DNA of 64,000 bases from JANRLF01 sp033762815 (GTDB lineage Bacteria > Bacteroidota > Bacteroidia > Chitinophagales > CAIOSU01), in contig JANRLF010000010.1 in NCBI GenBank assembly GCA_033762815.1, forward strand, positions 62,001-126,000, written 5' to 3'. The position numbers were made by a program, and so were the translations under genes. This document shows positions 8,161-17,953 of this stretch, in pieces (the stretch's first letter is position 1; every line of letters starts with the position of its first letter). The notes beneath the pieces are model-generated. The model was given only the letters and a program-made list of their open reading frames with translations, was not told the DNA's origin and did no database searches.

Positions 8161-9217
8161 ACTTGCTGCTATCCAGTTGGCTGAATTTGGTCTTCTTTCG
8201 AAAAAAGAAATCCCAAATGATGAGCCCCTTGTAGCTGCCATTTCGATTAGGACCTGCTACGGAAGCCCCCCTAATGAGCTGCCAGTTTTCCTTTCTCCGC
8301 TTGCGCAAGGAAGGCAAAGCCCTAAAGAAATGCCGGTGGGCCCTACCGATGGCCCAAAAATCGTTGCTATTGCCGCCTGCCAGGCTTTTAAATGCTGCCA
8401 AACAATCCAGTGCTAGCCTTACAGGCATTTTATACCACAACTGGTACGCTGGTAAATTTTTATAGAGCAAAAATAAATTGTTACGGAAATTGAGGTATGT
8501 TTTTCGAGGATTGCCTTGGGGCAAGCTGCCACCGCCCACATGGTACACCACGCTATCGGGGCAATAAACAATACTATAACCAGCACTTTTGATGCGCCAG
8601 CAGAGGTCAATTTCTTCCATGTGGGCAAAAAAAGTATCGTCCAAACCACCTATTTGATGGTACAGTTGCGCCCTTACAAACATGGCCGCCCCAGAGGCCC
8701 AAAATATCTCTGCCGGGGTATCGTACTGGCCAGTATCGGGTTCAACGGCATCAAATATCCGCCCGCGGCAAAACATGTACCCCAAGCTATCGGTATAGCC
8801 CCCTGCCGCTCCGGCATACTCAAAGTCCGTCTTGCTATCGTAAGCCCTCAACTTGGGCTGAGCAGCACCTATATGCTTACCCTGTTGCATGGCAGCAATA
8901 ACGGGTTCTATCCAGCCAGGGGCTACTTCCACGTCTTGGTTGAGCAATACATAATAGTCAGCCTGTACTTGTTTCAAAGCAATGTTGTAACCTGTTGAAA
9001 AACCTTGGTTTTCATCTATGGCGATGATTTCTACCCATGGAAAATGCTGGCGCAGGTAATCTAAACTGTCATCAGTGGAAGCATTGTCTGCCACATAATA
9101 GCTGACGTTGGGATAAGTAGTTTTAAGCAAAGGGGGAACGAACTGCTCCAGAAACTTCCTGCCGTTCCAGCACAATATTACTACCGCCACATGCGGATAA
9201 TGCAGGGGTATTTGCAT
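8141..9217 (-). CDS. Family 2 glycosyltransferase
   Basis: The 358-residue protein has a GT-A fold typical of GT2 (rhamnosyl/galactosyl-transferase-like). The nucleotide-binding block is YYVADNASTDDS, the metal motif lies in NQDVEVAPGW and the catalytic-base region in FFAHMEEIDLCWR. There is no membrane helix, so it should act on the cytoplasmic face, adding a sugar to a surface polysaccharide, glycolipid or glycoprotein. The sugar cannot be named from sequence. It is followed on the same strand by nothing, and preceded by the ATP-grasp gene 43 bases upstream, so the spondin lipoprotein, ATP-grasp and GT2 genes may form one transcript. Confidence 0.85.
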   Translation of the reverse strand: MQIPLHYPHVAVVILCWNGRKFLEQFVPPLLKTTYPNVSYYVADNASTDDSLDYLRQHFPWVEIIAIDENQGFSTGYNIALKQVQADYYVLLNQDVEVAPGWIEPVIAAMQQGKHIGAAQPKLRAYDSKTDFEYAGAAGGYTDSLGYMFCRGRIFDAVEPDTGQYDTPAEIFWASGAAMFVRAQLYHQIGGLDDTFFAHMEEIDLCWRIKSAGYSIVYCPDSVVYHVGGGSLPQGNPRKTYLNFRNNLFLLYKNLPAYQLWYKMPVRLALDCLAAFKSLAGGNSNDFWAIGRAHRHFFRALPSLRKRRKENWQLIRGASVAGPNRNGSYKGLIIWDFFFRKKTKFSQLDSSKFIGAKQ

Positions 9218-9259
9218 ACCACGAAATTGAACAAAATATATGATTTAACACTAGGCCTT

Positions 9260-10126
9260 CTAAGCCATGTATGCCAGCAAAACGTCCGCCAATTTATCCG
9301 CTGCACCATGATGGTACCCAAATGACAAGGATGGCTCTACCAATTCCAATTCCATGAGATGGAAGTTGCCATTAAGCAAAACACCGTCCACCCGTGCAAA
9401 AAGTAAAGGATATTCCAACACCTGAATAGCTTTCGAGGCTTGTTTCAGTAAATGCTCACTTGGTTGTATAACCTCAACGGAGCCACCAAACTCCAATTGC
9501 ACCCTAAAATCATTGCTAGCGGGCTTCTTGAGTATGGCGAACTCAAACTCATTGCCAAAGAAAATAAAGGAATATTCTCCCTCAGTTTCGATTTCGGGCA
9601 AAAAAGGCTGCACCATGGCCGGACCATGCCTTAAGATAAGCTCCAAGCTTTCCTGCTTGGCCTCGGCTTCAGTAATGTGTACCCGCTCCGTTAAATAAGC
9701 ACCACCTGAAATAGTAGGTTTTACAACCGCTTCCAGCCAACCCTGCGCTTCCATGATATCGAGTAAATAGGGCGGCCGTTTCTCCTGTTCCACCCAAAAA
9801 GTTGGTACAATGTTTACCCCTGCATGTTCCAACTCCTGCAAATAACTCTTATTCGTATTCCATCTTGCCAATTTTATGGGATTCCATACAGTGGCTTCTA
9901 TTTTTTCCAAATAATCCATCCACTGTAAAAAAGCGGGGTATTTTTTAAAGTAATCCCAAGTATTGCGGATAACTACTGCATCGAAGGATTTCCAGTCGAC
10001 TTTGTCATCGTCCCATACCACCGGCACGGCATCGACACCTCGTTGTTGTAAAGCAAATTGCAACAATCGGTCATCTTCGTACAGGTCGGGCATTTCCTCA
10101 CAGGTAACTAGGGCAATCCTTTTCAT
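9260..10126 (-). CDS. ATP-grasp ligase of unknown substrate
   Basis: The 288-residue protein has the N-terminal block MKRIALVTCEEMPDLYEDD, the motif IRNTWDYF, and the ATP-grasp core with VVKPTISGGAYLT, EYSFIFFGNEF and a late metal-binding stretch FHLMELELVEPSLSFG. These are typical of the ATP-grasp subgroup related to cyclo-ligases and glutathione-synthetase-like enzymes that join a carboxylate to an amine with ATP. The true substrate is unknown. It starts 1 base after the stop of the spondin-like lipoprotein gene, so the two are almost certainly translated together. That pairing is not one I recognise. Confidence 0.75.
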   Translation of the reverse strand: MKRIALVTCEEMPDLYEDDRLLQFALQQRGVDAVPVVWDDDKVDWKSFDAVVIRNTWDYFKKYPAFLQWMDYLEKIEATVWNPIKLARWNTNKSYLQELEHAGVNIVPTFWVEQEKRPPYLLDIMEAQGWLEAVVKPTISGGAYLTERVHITEAEAKQESLELILRHGPAMVQPFLPEIETEGEYSFIFFGNEFEFAILKKPASNDFRVQLEFGGSVEVIQPSEHLLKQASKAIQVLEYPLLFARVDGVLLNGNFHLMELELVEPSLSFGYHHGAADKLADVLLAYMA

Positions 10127-10127
10127 A

Positions 10128-10781
10128 TTATTTCACTCTTTTAAAACTTACTCTTGCCATTGGGGCAACCGTGCCGTTCTCTGCCAAGGGTGCTGTATTG
10201 ATGATTTGAACCGCATTGGGCGGTGTGGTAGGTTGGTCGGCAGCATAAAAAGTGTTACCCGAATCGGTACCTGCATCATAAGCTACCAAGTTGACGGAAA
10301 CACTATCTACCCAAGTGCCATTCTGAAAAAGCTGTACATTATTCACCGCAACAAACCAGTCAGGGCTTGGGATGATTTTAGCTAAAACCGATACTTGCGT
10401 GTGGGCTTCGTCAAAACCAAGCACCACCGCACTATTTCTTGGGTAAGTAACCATGTCGCCAAATGTCCTGTCCAATGCCCTGTCCGAACTCCTCAACAGG
10501 TCTATTTGTTCTTCCAGTTGGCGCACATTGCCGTTTTCGGCCAATTGCTTGATGGCTTCTGTAGCTGAGAGCCCGACCGTAAACAGTTCACTGCCGCTTT
10601 TATGAGAATAAACCTCAAATGCAGAAAAAGCGGCATCAGTCGGATAATCCACAGGATGGGTGCTTACTGTCCATAGCGGGATAAAAGTTGCTTGGTACTC
10701 CACTGGAAAATCCGGCAGTTCATCACCGCAAGAAGCGAAAAGCACCAATAATGGAAAAACAACAATTAGCCGCCTTAGCAT
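10128..10781 (-). CDS. Spondin-domain lipoprotein
   Basis: The 217-residue protein has a lipoprotein leader (MLRRLIVVFPLLVLFASC, lipobox Cys18), so it is anchored to a membrane outside the cytoplasm; ATG 10781 is preferred to a TTG two codons upstream. The rest resembles the spondin N-terminal domain: PLWTVSTHPVDYPTDAAF early on, KQLAENGNV in the middle, and IPSPDWFVAVNNVQLF with SVNLVAYDAGTDSG toward the end. Spondin_N proteins in marine and soil bacteria are secreted beta-sandwich proteins of unclear role, possibly metal-dependent adhesion. The ATP-grasp gene follows directly. Confidence 0.78.
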   Translation of the reverse strand: MLRRLIVVFPLLVLFASCGDELPDFPVEYQATFIPLWTVSTHPVDYPTDAAFSAFEVYSHKSGSELFTVGLSATEAIKQLAENGNVRQLEEQIDLLRSSDRALDRTFGDMVTYPRNSAVVLGFDEAHTQVSVLAKIIPSPDWFVAVNNVQLFQNGTWVDSVSVNLVAYDAGTDSGNTFYAADQPTTPPNAVQIINTAPLAENGTVAPMARVSFKRVK

Positions 10782-10902
10782 ACCCAAATATACAATACAA
10801 AAATGGTCATTCTAAAAGCTTACTTAGAGATGCTGGCATGAAATCACTTAGTTAAAGTATACCATATAGTTCACGCTGGCTTGCTCTTTGTATCTGCCAA
10901 GG

Positions 10903-10970
10903 TAGTTCCCTACGGGATGACAAGATTCTTGTACTTAATCATTGTCATTCTGGAAGAAACCACCTTGGCA
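10903..10970. repeat. Intergenic repeat, copy A
   Basis: A block beginning TAGTTCCCTACGGGATGACA and ending CACCTTGGCA. A second, slightly shorter copy lies at 11383-11443, with the middle (CTTAATCATTGTCATTCTGG in A) nearly the same. The two copies bracket the degenerate GIY-YIG gene. The flanking 10782-10902 and 10971-11060 hold no gene that I can see. Confidence 0.65.
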
Positions 10971-11060
10971 TATTCGATAAACTTTGGGCAGTTTTGCTAA
11001 ACTTACATTATCTGTCAAAGAATTTTTCTTAAATGGAACGTGAAAATCTTACACTAAGCT

Positions 11061-11363
11061 ATTGGCAATCATTACGTAGTATATATAACTACTAACCCTA
11101 GGAAAACTGTTTTCTATGTAGGTGTAACGAACAATATAGAAAGACGGCTAAAAGAACACTTTGAAAATAGAGGAAAAACAACTACTCATGCTGGAAAGTA
11201 CTTCTGTTATAATCTGGTACACTATGAAGTATATCCTGACATAATAGGAGCTATTGCAAGAGAAAAGGAAATCAAGTTACTATCTAGACAAAAGAAAATC
11301 GAGTTAATTAGGACTTCGAACCCCTACCTAAACTTTTTGACGCAAGAAACGTGGCAATTTTGA
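11061..11363 (+). pseudogene. GIY-YIG nuclease gene lacking a usual start codon
   Basis: The frame reads NHYVVYITTNPRKTVFYVGV, then NNIERRLKEHF, then YNLVHYEVYPDIIGAIARE, and stops with TGA at 11361. It has the GIY-YIG core: the conserved Tyr-Val-Gly, the Arg of RRLKEH and the Glu of AIAREKEIK. About 100 codons are open, but there is no ATG, GTG or TTG near the N-terminus; the codon where a Met would be expected is GGC (11064-11066), preceded by ATT (11061), and an in-frame TAA lies a little further up. So it is either a gene that recently lost its start or one using a rare ATT start. I treat it as a pseudogene. It sits between two intergenic repeats. Confidence 0.65.
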
Positions 11364-11382
11364 CTCAATTTAGGTGCTATGC

Positions 11383-11443
11383 TAGTTCCTTTGGGATGAC
11401 AAAATCCTGTGCTTGATTCATTGTCATTCTGGCCACCTTGGCA
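11383..11443. repeat. Intergenic repeat, copy B
   Basis: TAGTTCCTTTGGGATGACAA through CCACCTTGGCA is the partner of copy A at 10903-10970, with a few substitutions and a short deletion. It follows 19 bases after the stop of the GIY-YIG pseudogene. Pairing on both sides suggests the gene and repeats moved or were amplified together, or that the repeat is a common intergenic element. Confidence 0.65.
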
Positions 11444-11489
11444 TGTAAAACCACTTGTGCGCAAAGGTCATTTACGCTTATATTTCTTG

Positions 11490-12404
11490 TTAAGGAATGA
11501 CTATTCCCCACGCACCAATAATCAGTTCATTTTTGCCTGGGTGGGCCGGAGTGGCCAAAACGCTGAAAGTGTTTGTGGTGCGGTCATAATGAATACCGCC
11601 CCCGTTACGAACACTTTGCTCTTGAAATGGTAGTACATAGCTGCCCGCTTCTGCCATCTGGAGAATTCCACCTGTTGTATCGATGATAAACAAATCGGCC
11701 ACATCCCCAGCAGAGGTGCGTCCAGTACCGCACAAATACCATTTACCCTTACTATTGAAGTAATTGATGGACTGGTATGCGTTCCAGACCTTACTAGGCC
11801 ATTGCTGTTTCTTTTCTTGCATGCTCCACTTCAGCAAATGTTTTTGAGAAAGCACTCTGCTACCTTCTTTATCGAAATGGAAATTGACAAAATCTAGGGT
11901 ATTGGCGTCCCAGGAGGCTATGGCAACATTTAACTGATTAGCCATCCACATAGCGGCCACCGCACCCGCGGTACTTTCCTTTACGATACCCCCGCGATAA
12001 TGCACCGCAATGGGCAATGAATCGGAAATGCCAGGATGGGAAACATCATAAACCAATATCTTCGAGGAATCTTTGCTTTCATCGTCCTCAATCCCTATTG
12101 CCAAAAAGTGCTCTGTCACTTGAAAGCCACCGGCATGTTTGAAAGGAATGCTGTCCATCAACCTGATATAAGATAACTGGAAGCTACTATCGTTAGTGGC
12201 CACTCCCACCAAATAGTATGCATACTTAGCGGAACTGCCCGAAACAGCCATATATTGTTTTCCGCTGGCTTCGAATAACTGTACCCCTTGCAAATGACCC
12301 CCATTGGGTAATTGCGTAAAATCGCCCTTAATTGACAACTGCTTTATAGATTGGCCTTGGCTGGTGAATCCCACAAGCAAGAACAAGCAAACAATGCTCC
12401 TCAT
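11490..12404 (-). CDS. Secreted protein of unknown function, beta-rich
   Basis: The 304-residue protein starts with a signal peptide (MRSIVCLFLLVGFTSQGQ). The mature part has repeated short strands with Gly and Asp turns (YMAVSGSSAKYAYYLVGVA, HFLAIGIEDDESKDSS, GAVAAMWMANQLNVAIASWD), which looks like a beta-propeller or beta-sandwich exported protein. No catalytic motif is visible and I do not recognise the family. It is divergent from the TonB receptor gene at 12521. It is not obviously part of an operon. Confidence 0.7.
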   Translation of the reverse strand: MRSIVCLFLLVGFTSQGQSIKQLSIKGDFTQLPNGGHLQGVQLFEASGKQYMAVSGSSAKYAYYLVGVATNDSSFQLSYIRLMDSIPFKHAGGFQVTEHFLAIGIEDDESKDSSKILVYDVSHPGISDSLPIAVHYRGGIVKESTAGAVAAMWMANQLNVAIASWDANTLDFVNFHFDKEGSRVLSQKHLLKWSMQEKKQQWPSKVWNAYQSINYFNSKGKWYLCGTGRTSAGDVADLFIIDTTGGILQMAEAGSYVLPFQEQSVRNGGGIHYDRTTNTFSVLATPAHPGKNELIIGAWGIVIP

Positions 12405-12520
12405 CCGTCAAAAATAACGCATTGAAACAAGAGAGCAAGCTTTTCCCAGATACTTACTTCTTCCTACTTGATACTAGATAGTTTTAGTATTTTCGTTGTT
12501 CATTTCTATAAAAGCAAGCA

Positions 12521-14815
12521 ATGAAGCTATCTCGCCCCTCACTATGGATATTGCTGTTGGTCATTTCCTCATTGGCAGCCTGGGCACAGAAGCCTCAGGA
12601 GGCCAAGGGCACCATCAGGGGCAGCATGTTCGACCAAAAGACCGGCGAGCCAGTAATTTTCAGTACTGTGTATTTAAAGGACACCAAGTACGGCACCACA
12701 ACCGATATCAATGGTTTCTATGCCATACCCAATGTTCCCTTGGGCACTTATACTTTAGTCAGTTCGGCACTGGGTTATGATTCGGTAGCCATTTCGGTCA
12801 CTATCAGTAAGGACAATCAGATGGTGAACCAAAACCTGACACTAAACCGTACTCCTATTGAGTTGAAAGCAGTAGAGGTAACTGCTAGTAAAGAAGAGAA
12901 GAAAACGGAAGTTCAGATTTCCACCATACAAGTGACCAAGGAAGAAATTACCCGCCTGCCATCAGTAGGTGGTGAACCTGATATAGCCCAATATTTACAA
13001 GTTGTGCCAGGGGTAATCTTTACCGGCGACCAAGGCGGGCAGTTGTATATCAGGGGTGGTTCACCAGTACAAACCAAGATTTTAATGGATGGGTTGATTC
13101 TTTATAATCCTTTTCACTCCATTGGCTTGTTTTCTGTGTTCGAAACGGATATTATCAAGAGCGTAGATGTTTATACAGGTGGTTTCAATGCCCAATATGG
13201 CGGCAGGGCATCAGCCGTATTGGATGTGACCACCCGCGATGGCAACAAAAAGAAGTTTTCAGGCAAAGTAAGCGGAAGTCCTTTTATTGCCAAGGTTTTG
13301 CTAGAAGGGCCTTTGGTGAAGCAAAAAGAAAATGGTAGCAGCCTTACCTATATTTTAAATAGTCGAAACTCCTTTTTGGACAAAACATCGGAAAAACTAT
13401 ACAGCTATGTTGATAGCGGCAACCTGCCATACGCGTTCAACGACTTCTATGGCAAGTTGTCTTTCAATGCCGGCAATGGGTCTAAAATCAGTGTATTCGG
13501 CATGCACCATAATGACAGAGCCAGCTTCCAGAATATTGCCGATTTCAACTGGAAAACCTTGGGCATAGGTACCAACTATATATTGGTACCAGGGGGTAGC
13601 AATACCATTTTGAGCGGTACCATTGGTTATACCCGTTATGATTTGGAAATGAAGGAGGGCGACAACCAGCCCAGGAAAAGCTCGGTAGGTGGCTTTAATA
13701 TCAACCTTAACTTTACCTACTTCCTTACTGCCGGCGAATTGAACTACGGCATCAATGTAAACGGCTTTTCCACCAACTTTGAATTCTTTAACAGCTTGGG
13801 CACCATTGTAAAGCAAGACCAAAACACCACGGAAATAGGCGCCTTCTTCAAATTTAGAAAGGTGATTGCCAAACGCTTGGTATTGGAACCGGGTATCCGA
13901 TTTGACTATTACGCCTCTTTAGGAAATATCTCACCTGAGCCGCGCTTGGGTTTGAAATTGAACATTACCGATTGGCTACGCTTTAAGGCCGCCACGGGCT
14001 TCTACGCCCAAAACTTGATAAGTACCCGTACGGATAGGGATGTAGTGGATTTATTTACCGGATTCCTTTCTGGGCCCGAAGAAACACTTAACCGACCAGA
14101 TGGCGATGCGGCAGACCATAAACTGCAAAAAGCCTTCCATGTGGTAACGGGTATTGAATTGGATATTGCCAAAACCATAGAGGTATCGGTAGAGCCTTAT
14201 TACAAAAACTTCACCCAGCTCATCAACCTGAACAGGAACAAACTGCTGGTAACCGAATCTGATTTTGCCATTGAGACGGGCAAAGCCTATGGCATCGACT
14301 TTTTGGTAAAGTATAAGTACAAGGGACTAATGTTATGGGCGGCATATTCATTGGCCTATGTGGATAGATTTGACGGCAACCAAACGTATAATCCCCATTA
14401 CGACCGTAGGCACAATGTGAACCTAGTGGGCAGTTATCGATTCGGCAAAACACAGACTTGGGAAGTCAATGTGCGTTGGAACCTCGGTTCCGGGTTTCCA
14501 TTCACCCGCACCCAATCATTCTATGAAGATGTCTCCTTTGTCGACGGCATAGGCACCAATTATGTGAACCAAGGTGGCACCTTGGGCATACAGTATGAGC
14601 AGCAATTGAATGCTGGTCGCTTGCCCTATTACCACCGATTGGATTTAAGCGCTGGCAAAACCATCAATTTCAACGAAAACCTGGCTTTGGATATTAACTT
14701 GAGCGTTTCCAACGTTTACAATCGTGACAATGTATTTTATTTCGACCGTGTAAGTTATTCACGAGTAAACCAACTGCCTATACTGCCAAGCCTAGCACTC
14801 TCGTTTTCATTCTAA
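12521..14815 (+). CDS. TonB-dependent outer-membrane receptor
   Basis: The 764-residue protein has a signal peptide (MKLSRPSLWILLLVISSLAA, cleaved near AWAQ), then a carboxypeptidase-regulatory-like domain (about residues 29-110, with GTTTDINGFYAIPNVPLG), a plug (about 125-240, with QLYIRGGSPVQTKILMDG) and a 22-strand barrel ending in LALSFSF, with a C-terminal aromatic residue. It imports a substrate across the outer membrane by TonB energy; the substrate is unknown. It opens a same-strand run with the TPR giant, a beta-barrel and an HU-SPOR protein, 18, overlap, and 6 bases apart, so it is probably the first gene of one operon. Confidence 0.9.
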   Translation: MKLSRPSLWILLLVISSLAAWAQKPQEAKGTIRGSMFDQKTGEPVIFSTVYLKDTKYGTTTDINGFYAIPNVPLGTYTLVSSALGYDSVAISVTISKDNQMVNQNLTLNRTPIELKAVEVTASKEEKKTEVQISTIQVTKEEITRLPSVGGEPDIAQYLQVVPGVIFTGDQGGQLYIRGGSPVQTKILMDGLILYNPFHSIGLFSVFETDIIKSVDVYTGGFNAQYGGRASAVLDVTTRDGNKKKFSGKVSGSPFIAKVLLEGPLVKQKENGSSLTYILNSRNSFLDKTSEKLYSYVDSGNLPYAFNDFYGKLSFNAGNGSKISVFGMHHNDRASFQNIADFNWKTLGIGTNYILVPGGSNTILSGTIGYTRYDLEMKEGDNQPRKSSVGGFNINLNFTYFLTAGELNYGINVNGFSTNFEFFNSLGTIVKQDQNTTEIGAFFKFRKVIAKRLVLEPGIRFDYYASLGNISPEPRLGLKLNITDWLRFKAATGFYAQNLISTRTDRDVVDLFTGFLSGPEETLNRPDGDAADHKLQKAFHVVTGIELDIAKTIEVSVEPYYKNFTQLINLNRNKLLVTESDFAIETGKAYGIDFLVKYKYKGLMLWAAYSLAYVDRFDGNQTYNPHYDRRHNVNLVGSYRFGKTQTWEVNVRWNLGSGFPFTRTQSFYEDVSFVDGIGTNYVNQGGTLGIQYEQQLNAGRLPYYHRLDLSAGKTINFNENLALDINLSVSNVYNRDNVFYFDRVSYSRVNQLPILPSLALSFSF

Positions 14816-14833
14816 CTTAAAAAGGTTGATTCG

Positions 14834-17800
14834 GTGGATAGAAAGAACTTGCTGATTTGGATAATACTATGCTTTACCTGCCCTGCCTTTGCCCAAACAA
14901 CCTGGGAAAACAGGGAGCCCGACAAAGAATATAAAGATGCTCTACTGCTTTTTGATATGCAAAACTATCAAGGAGCCCGTAAAATGTTGGAGCATTACGT
15001 TTCCATCATGGAGCCAATGGAGTTTGAGCAAGATGCCTTTTACATTAGTAATGCACAGTACTATATAGCCGTAAGCGCCTTGGAACTTTACCAGCCCGAT
15101 GCGGAAAAGCTATTGCTGGACTTCACTGAAAATAGCCATGAAACGCCCTTGAAAAGGAAAGCCTACTATCATTTAGGCCGTTACTATTTCAGGGACCGTA
15201 AATACAAAGATGCAATCAGTTGGTTCAATTTAGTGGAACCCTCGGAACTGAGCCGAGAGGAAAGGAATGAATACAACTTCCAGAAAGCTTATTGCCACTT
15301 CTTCAACAAAGAATTTAAGGAAGCACTGCCCTTGTTCAAACAGACCAAGGACATATCGAACAAATACTATTATCCCTCCAATTACTACTATGGTTACATT
15401 TCCTTTATCAATGGCGATTATGACCAAGCCCTAGCTAGCTTTGAAAAGATAAAGGAATCACAACAGTACCAAAAAATCATTCCCTACTACATTAGCCAAA
15501 TCTATTTTAAGAAAAAGCAATACAATGAGGCGGTGAGCTACCTTAGCCCCATTGTAGAAGACAACAAGCAGGTGTATTATGCCGAGCTGAACCTTACCAT
15601 GGGCCAATCGCAGTTCGAATTGGGCAAATACGAAGAGGCCCTACCCTACTTGGAGGTATATGCAAAAGGCAAGAATCTTACGAAAGAAGAAAGCTATCAA
15701 TTGAGCTATGCCTACTATAAGGCACAGAATTATACCAAAGCGATTGAGCGGCTACGGCCCTTGGATAACCAAAGCGATAGCCTAGGCCAAAATGCGCTGT
15801 TCTTGCTGGGCGAAAGTTACTTGCAGACCAAAAACAAAACAAATGCCCGCGCCGCCTTCCAAAAGGCCAGCAAGATGAAGTGGGATGCTTACATTGCCGA
15901 ATCGGCCACATTCCAGTATGGCAAACTGTCTTACGATGCAGGTATGGACAATGAAGCCATTAATACCTTGCAAGCCTTTGTAAAAACTTATCCCAATTCA
16001 AAAAATACCCAAGAAGCGAAGGAGTTGTTGACCGATTTGTTTTTGAGCTCAAACGATTACCAGCAAGCCTTGGAAATCATCGAATCCATGCCTGATAAAT
16101 CGCCCAAAGTGAAGAAGGCCTATCAATCAGTAGCCTTTAACAGGGGCATCAAGTTGTTCAATGAAGGCAATTACAATGAAGCGCTGAAATTGTTTGAAGT
16201 ATCACTCACCAATCCTATTGATCAAGAAATAAAGGCACTTTGCTATTATTGGAAAGGCGAGGCCTATTATCAACTCGGGGAATATCAAAAGGCCACTTGG
16301 CAGTACCCACAGTTCTTCACCTTGGCCAGTAGCAATAACTTAAAGGATGAAGAATGGCTAAGCATAACGGCCAATTACAGCAATGCCTATAGCTACCTGA
16401 AACAGGAACGCTATACGGATGCGGCCACCTATTTTGAAAAAACGGTAAATGCCGCATCAAAAAGTAGCAATACGGAGGTAAAAAGCAATATCGTTCCTGA
16501 TGCCTATTTGCGTATGGGAGATAGCTACTTCATGCTGAAAAGCTATGAAAAATCACTCAATGCATACAACCAGGCCATAGACCGCAATACAAAGGCGAAA
16601 GAATATGCCATGTACCAAAAAGGGATGCTTTTGGGCCTACAGGGCAATTACAGCCAACAGGTCACTAGTTTCCAGCAACTGGTTCAAAGTTTCCCTAAGG
16701 GCTTTTATACCGATGATGCGCTTTATCAAATGGGTTCCGCTTATGAATTGTTGGAGAACAACACCCAAGCCATTAGCACCTATAACCGCATTACCAAAGA
16801 GTTTGTTACTAGCCCATTTTTCACAAAAGCCTACCTGAAATTGGCCGCTATCTACTACAACCAAAGCAATTGGGATAAGGCCAACGAAAGCTACAACAAA
16901 GTGATAGATGCCTTGCCCAATTCACAAGATGCCCTTTTGGCTTACGGCCGCAAACGAGACCTTGCAGTGGCATCTGGCAATAGTAAATATGCTTCAGACA
17001 GGAAGGGCAGCAATTATACTATTTCGGCCGATGATTCGCTGCAGTATGAAATAGCCTTAAAACAATTTAGGGACGAAAACTACACCCAATCGGCCAAGTA
17101 TTTCAACGATTATATTGCTGATTTCCCAAAGGGTTTTTTCGCTTTGCAGGCCCATTTTTATAAAGCGGAAAGCAATTACTATAGCAAAAATTATGGGGCC
17201 TCTCTGCCCGATTATGAATACGTTCTGGATAAGGCACCCAATGAGTATTTGGAAGAATCGGCCAGTAAAGCTTCCGAATTGGCTTATAACGATAAGGACT
17301 ATGCAAAGGCAGCGGAGTATTACGATATGCTGTTGAAAAATGCCAGCAACAATGCCAATATCTATAGGGCAAATGTTGGCCTCATGCGGTCATATTATCG
17401 CAATGGGAAACTAGCCGATGCGGTTCCTTATGCCAACTGGGTCATCGCCTCGCCGGATGCCACGGCAGCCCATTTGCATGAAGCCAATTACTATGTAGGC
17501 AAAGCGGCTTTTGCTGCCAACGATTACGCAAAGTCCACCCCCTACTTGAAAAAAGTAGCCGATGGCCCGTCAAATTCTCTAACGGCAGAGGCACGGTATT
17601 TACTGGCTTTAATAGAACATAAAAAGAACAACTATGAGCAATCGAACACCTTGGCCTACAAGCTAATCAATGATATGCCCAACTTTGACGAATGGATAGT
17701 GCGCAGCTACATATTACTAGCCGATAATTATACGGGCCTGGGCAATTTGTTTCAAGCAAAAGCTACCTTGCAAAGCATACTGGACAATTATGAGGGCGAT

Positions 17801-17953
17801 GATGCCGGCATAGTGCAAGAAGTAAAACAAAAGTTAGCTGCCGTGGAAGCTAGGGAGGCCAAAGAGAACAGCTACAAGATAGAACAGGATACCAGCGGTA
17901 CCCTGCAGGAAGACCCCAATATGCAGATTGAGATTAACAGCCCCGAAAAATGA
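14834..17953 (+). CDS. Giant exported TPR protein
   Basis: The 1039-residue protein starts at a GTG, with a signal peptide (MDRKNLLIWIILCFTCPAFA). Almost all the rest is tetratricopeptide repeats of about 34-38 residues, for example YKDAISWFNLVEP, YNEALKLFEVSL and YEKSLNAYNQAI blocks. Such arrays form a superhelical scaffold that binds other proteins. It is likely periplasmic or tethered to the outer membrane. The end (QDTSGTLQEDPNMQIEI) is acidic and has no anchor. Its stop overlaps the next ATG (ATGA), so the beta-barrel partner is translated right after it; the two probably act together. A role in outer-membrane biogenesis or surface protein export is inference. Confidence 0.82.
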   Translation: MDRKNLLIWIILCFTCPAFAQTTWENREPDKEYKDALLLFDMQNYQGARKMLEHYVSIMEPMEFEQDAFYISNAQYYIAVSALELYQPDAEKLLLDFTENSHETPLKRKAYYHLGRYYFRDRKYKDAISWFNLVEPSELSREERNEYNFQKAYCHFFNKEFKEALPLFKQTKDISNKYYYPSNYYYGYISFINGDYDQALASFEKIKESQQYQKIIPYYISQIYFKKKQYNEAVSYLSPIVEDNKQVYYAELNLTMGQSQFELGKYEEALPYLEVYAKGKNLTKEESYQLSYAYYKAQNYTKAIERLRPLDNQSDSLGQNALFLLGESYLQTKNKTNARAAFQKASKMKWDAYIAESATFQYGKLSYDAGMDNEAINTLQAFVKTYPNSKNTQEAKELLTDLFLSSNDYQQALEIIESMPDKSPKVKKAYQSVAFNRGIKLFNEGNYNEALKLFEVSLTNPIDQEIKALCYYWKGEAYYQLGEYQKATWQYPQFFTLASSNNLKDEEWLSITANYSNAYSYLKQERYTDAATYFEKTVNAASKSSNTEVKSNIVPDAYLRMGDSYFMLKSYEKSLNAYNQAIDRNTKAKEYAMYQKGMLLGLQGNYSQQVTSFQQLVQSFPKGFYTDDALYQMGSAYELLENNTQAISTYNRITKEFVTSPFFTKAYLKLAAIYYNQSNWDKANESYNKVIDALPNSQDALLAYGRKRDLAVASGNSKYASDRKGSNYTISADDSLQYEIALKQFRDENYTQSAKYFNDYIADFPKGFFALQAHFYKAESNYYSKNYGASLPDYEYVLDKAPNEYLEESASKASELAYNDKDYAKAAEYYDMLLKNASNNANIYRANVGLMRSYYRNGKLADAVPYANWVIASPDATAAHLHEANYYVGKAAFAANDYAKSTPYLKKVADGPSNSLTAEARYLLALIEHKKNNYEQSNTLAYKLINDMPNFDEWIVRSYILLADNYTGLGNLFQAKATLQSILDNYEGDDAGIVQEVKQKLAAVEAREAKENSYKIEQDTSGTLQEDPNMQIEINSPEK

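Noticed and set aside
12496..12780. Plus-strand frame overlapping the TonB receptor start
   Set aside because: The TonB receptor frame has a signal peptide and family domains; this one is a shadow.
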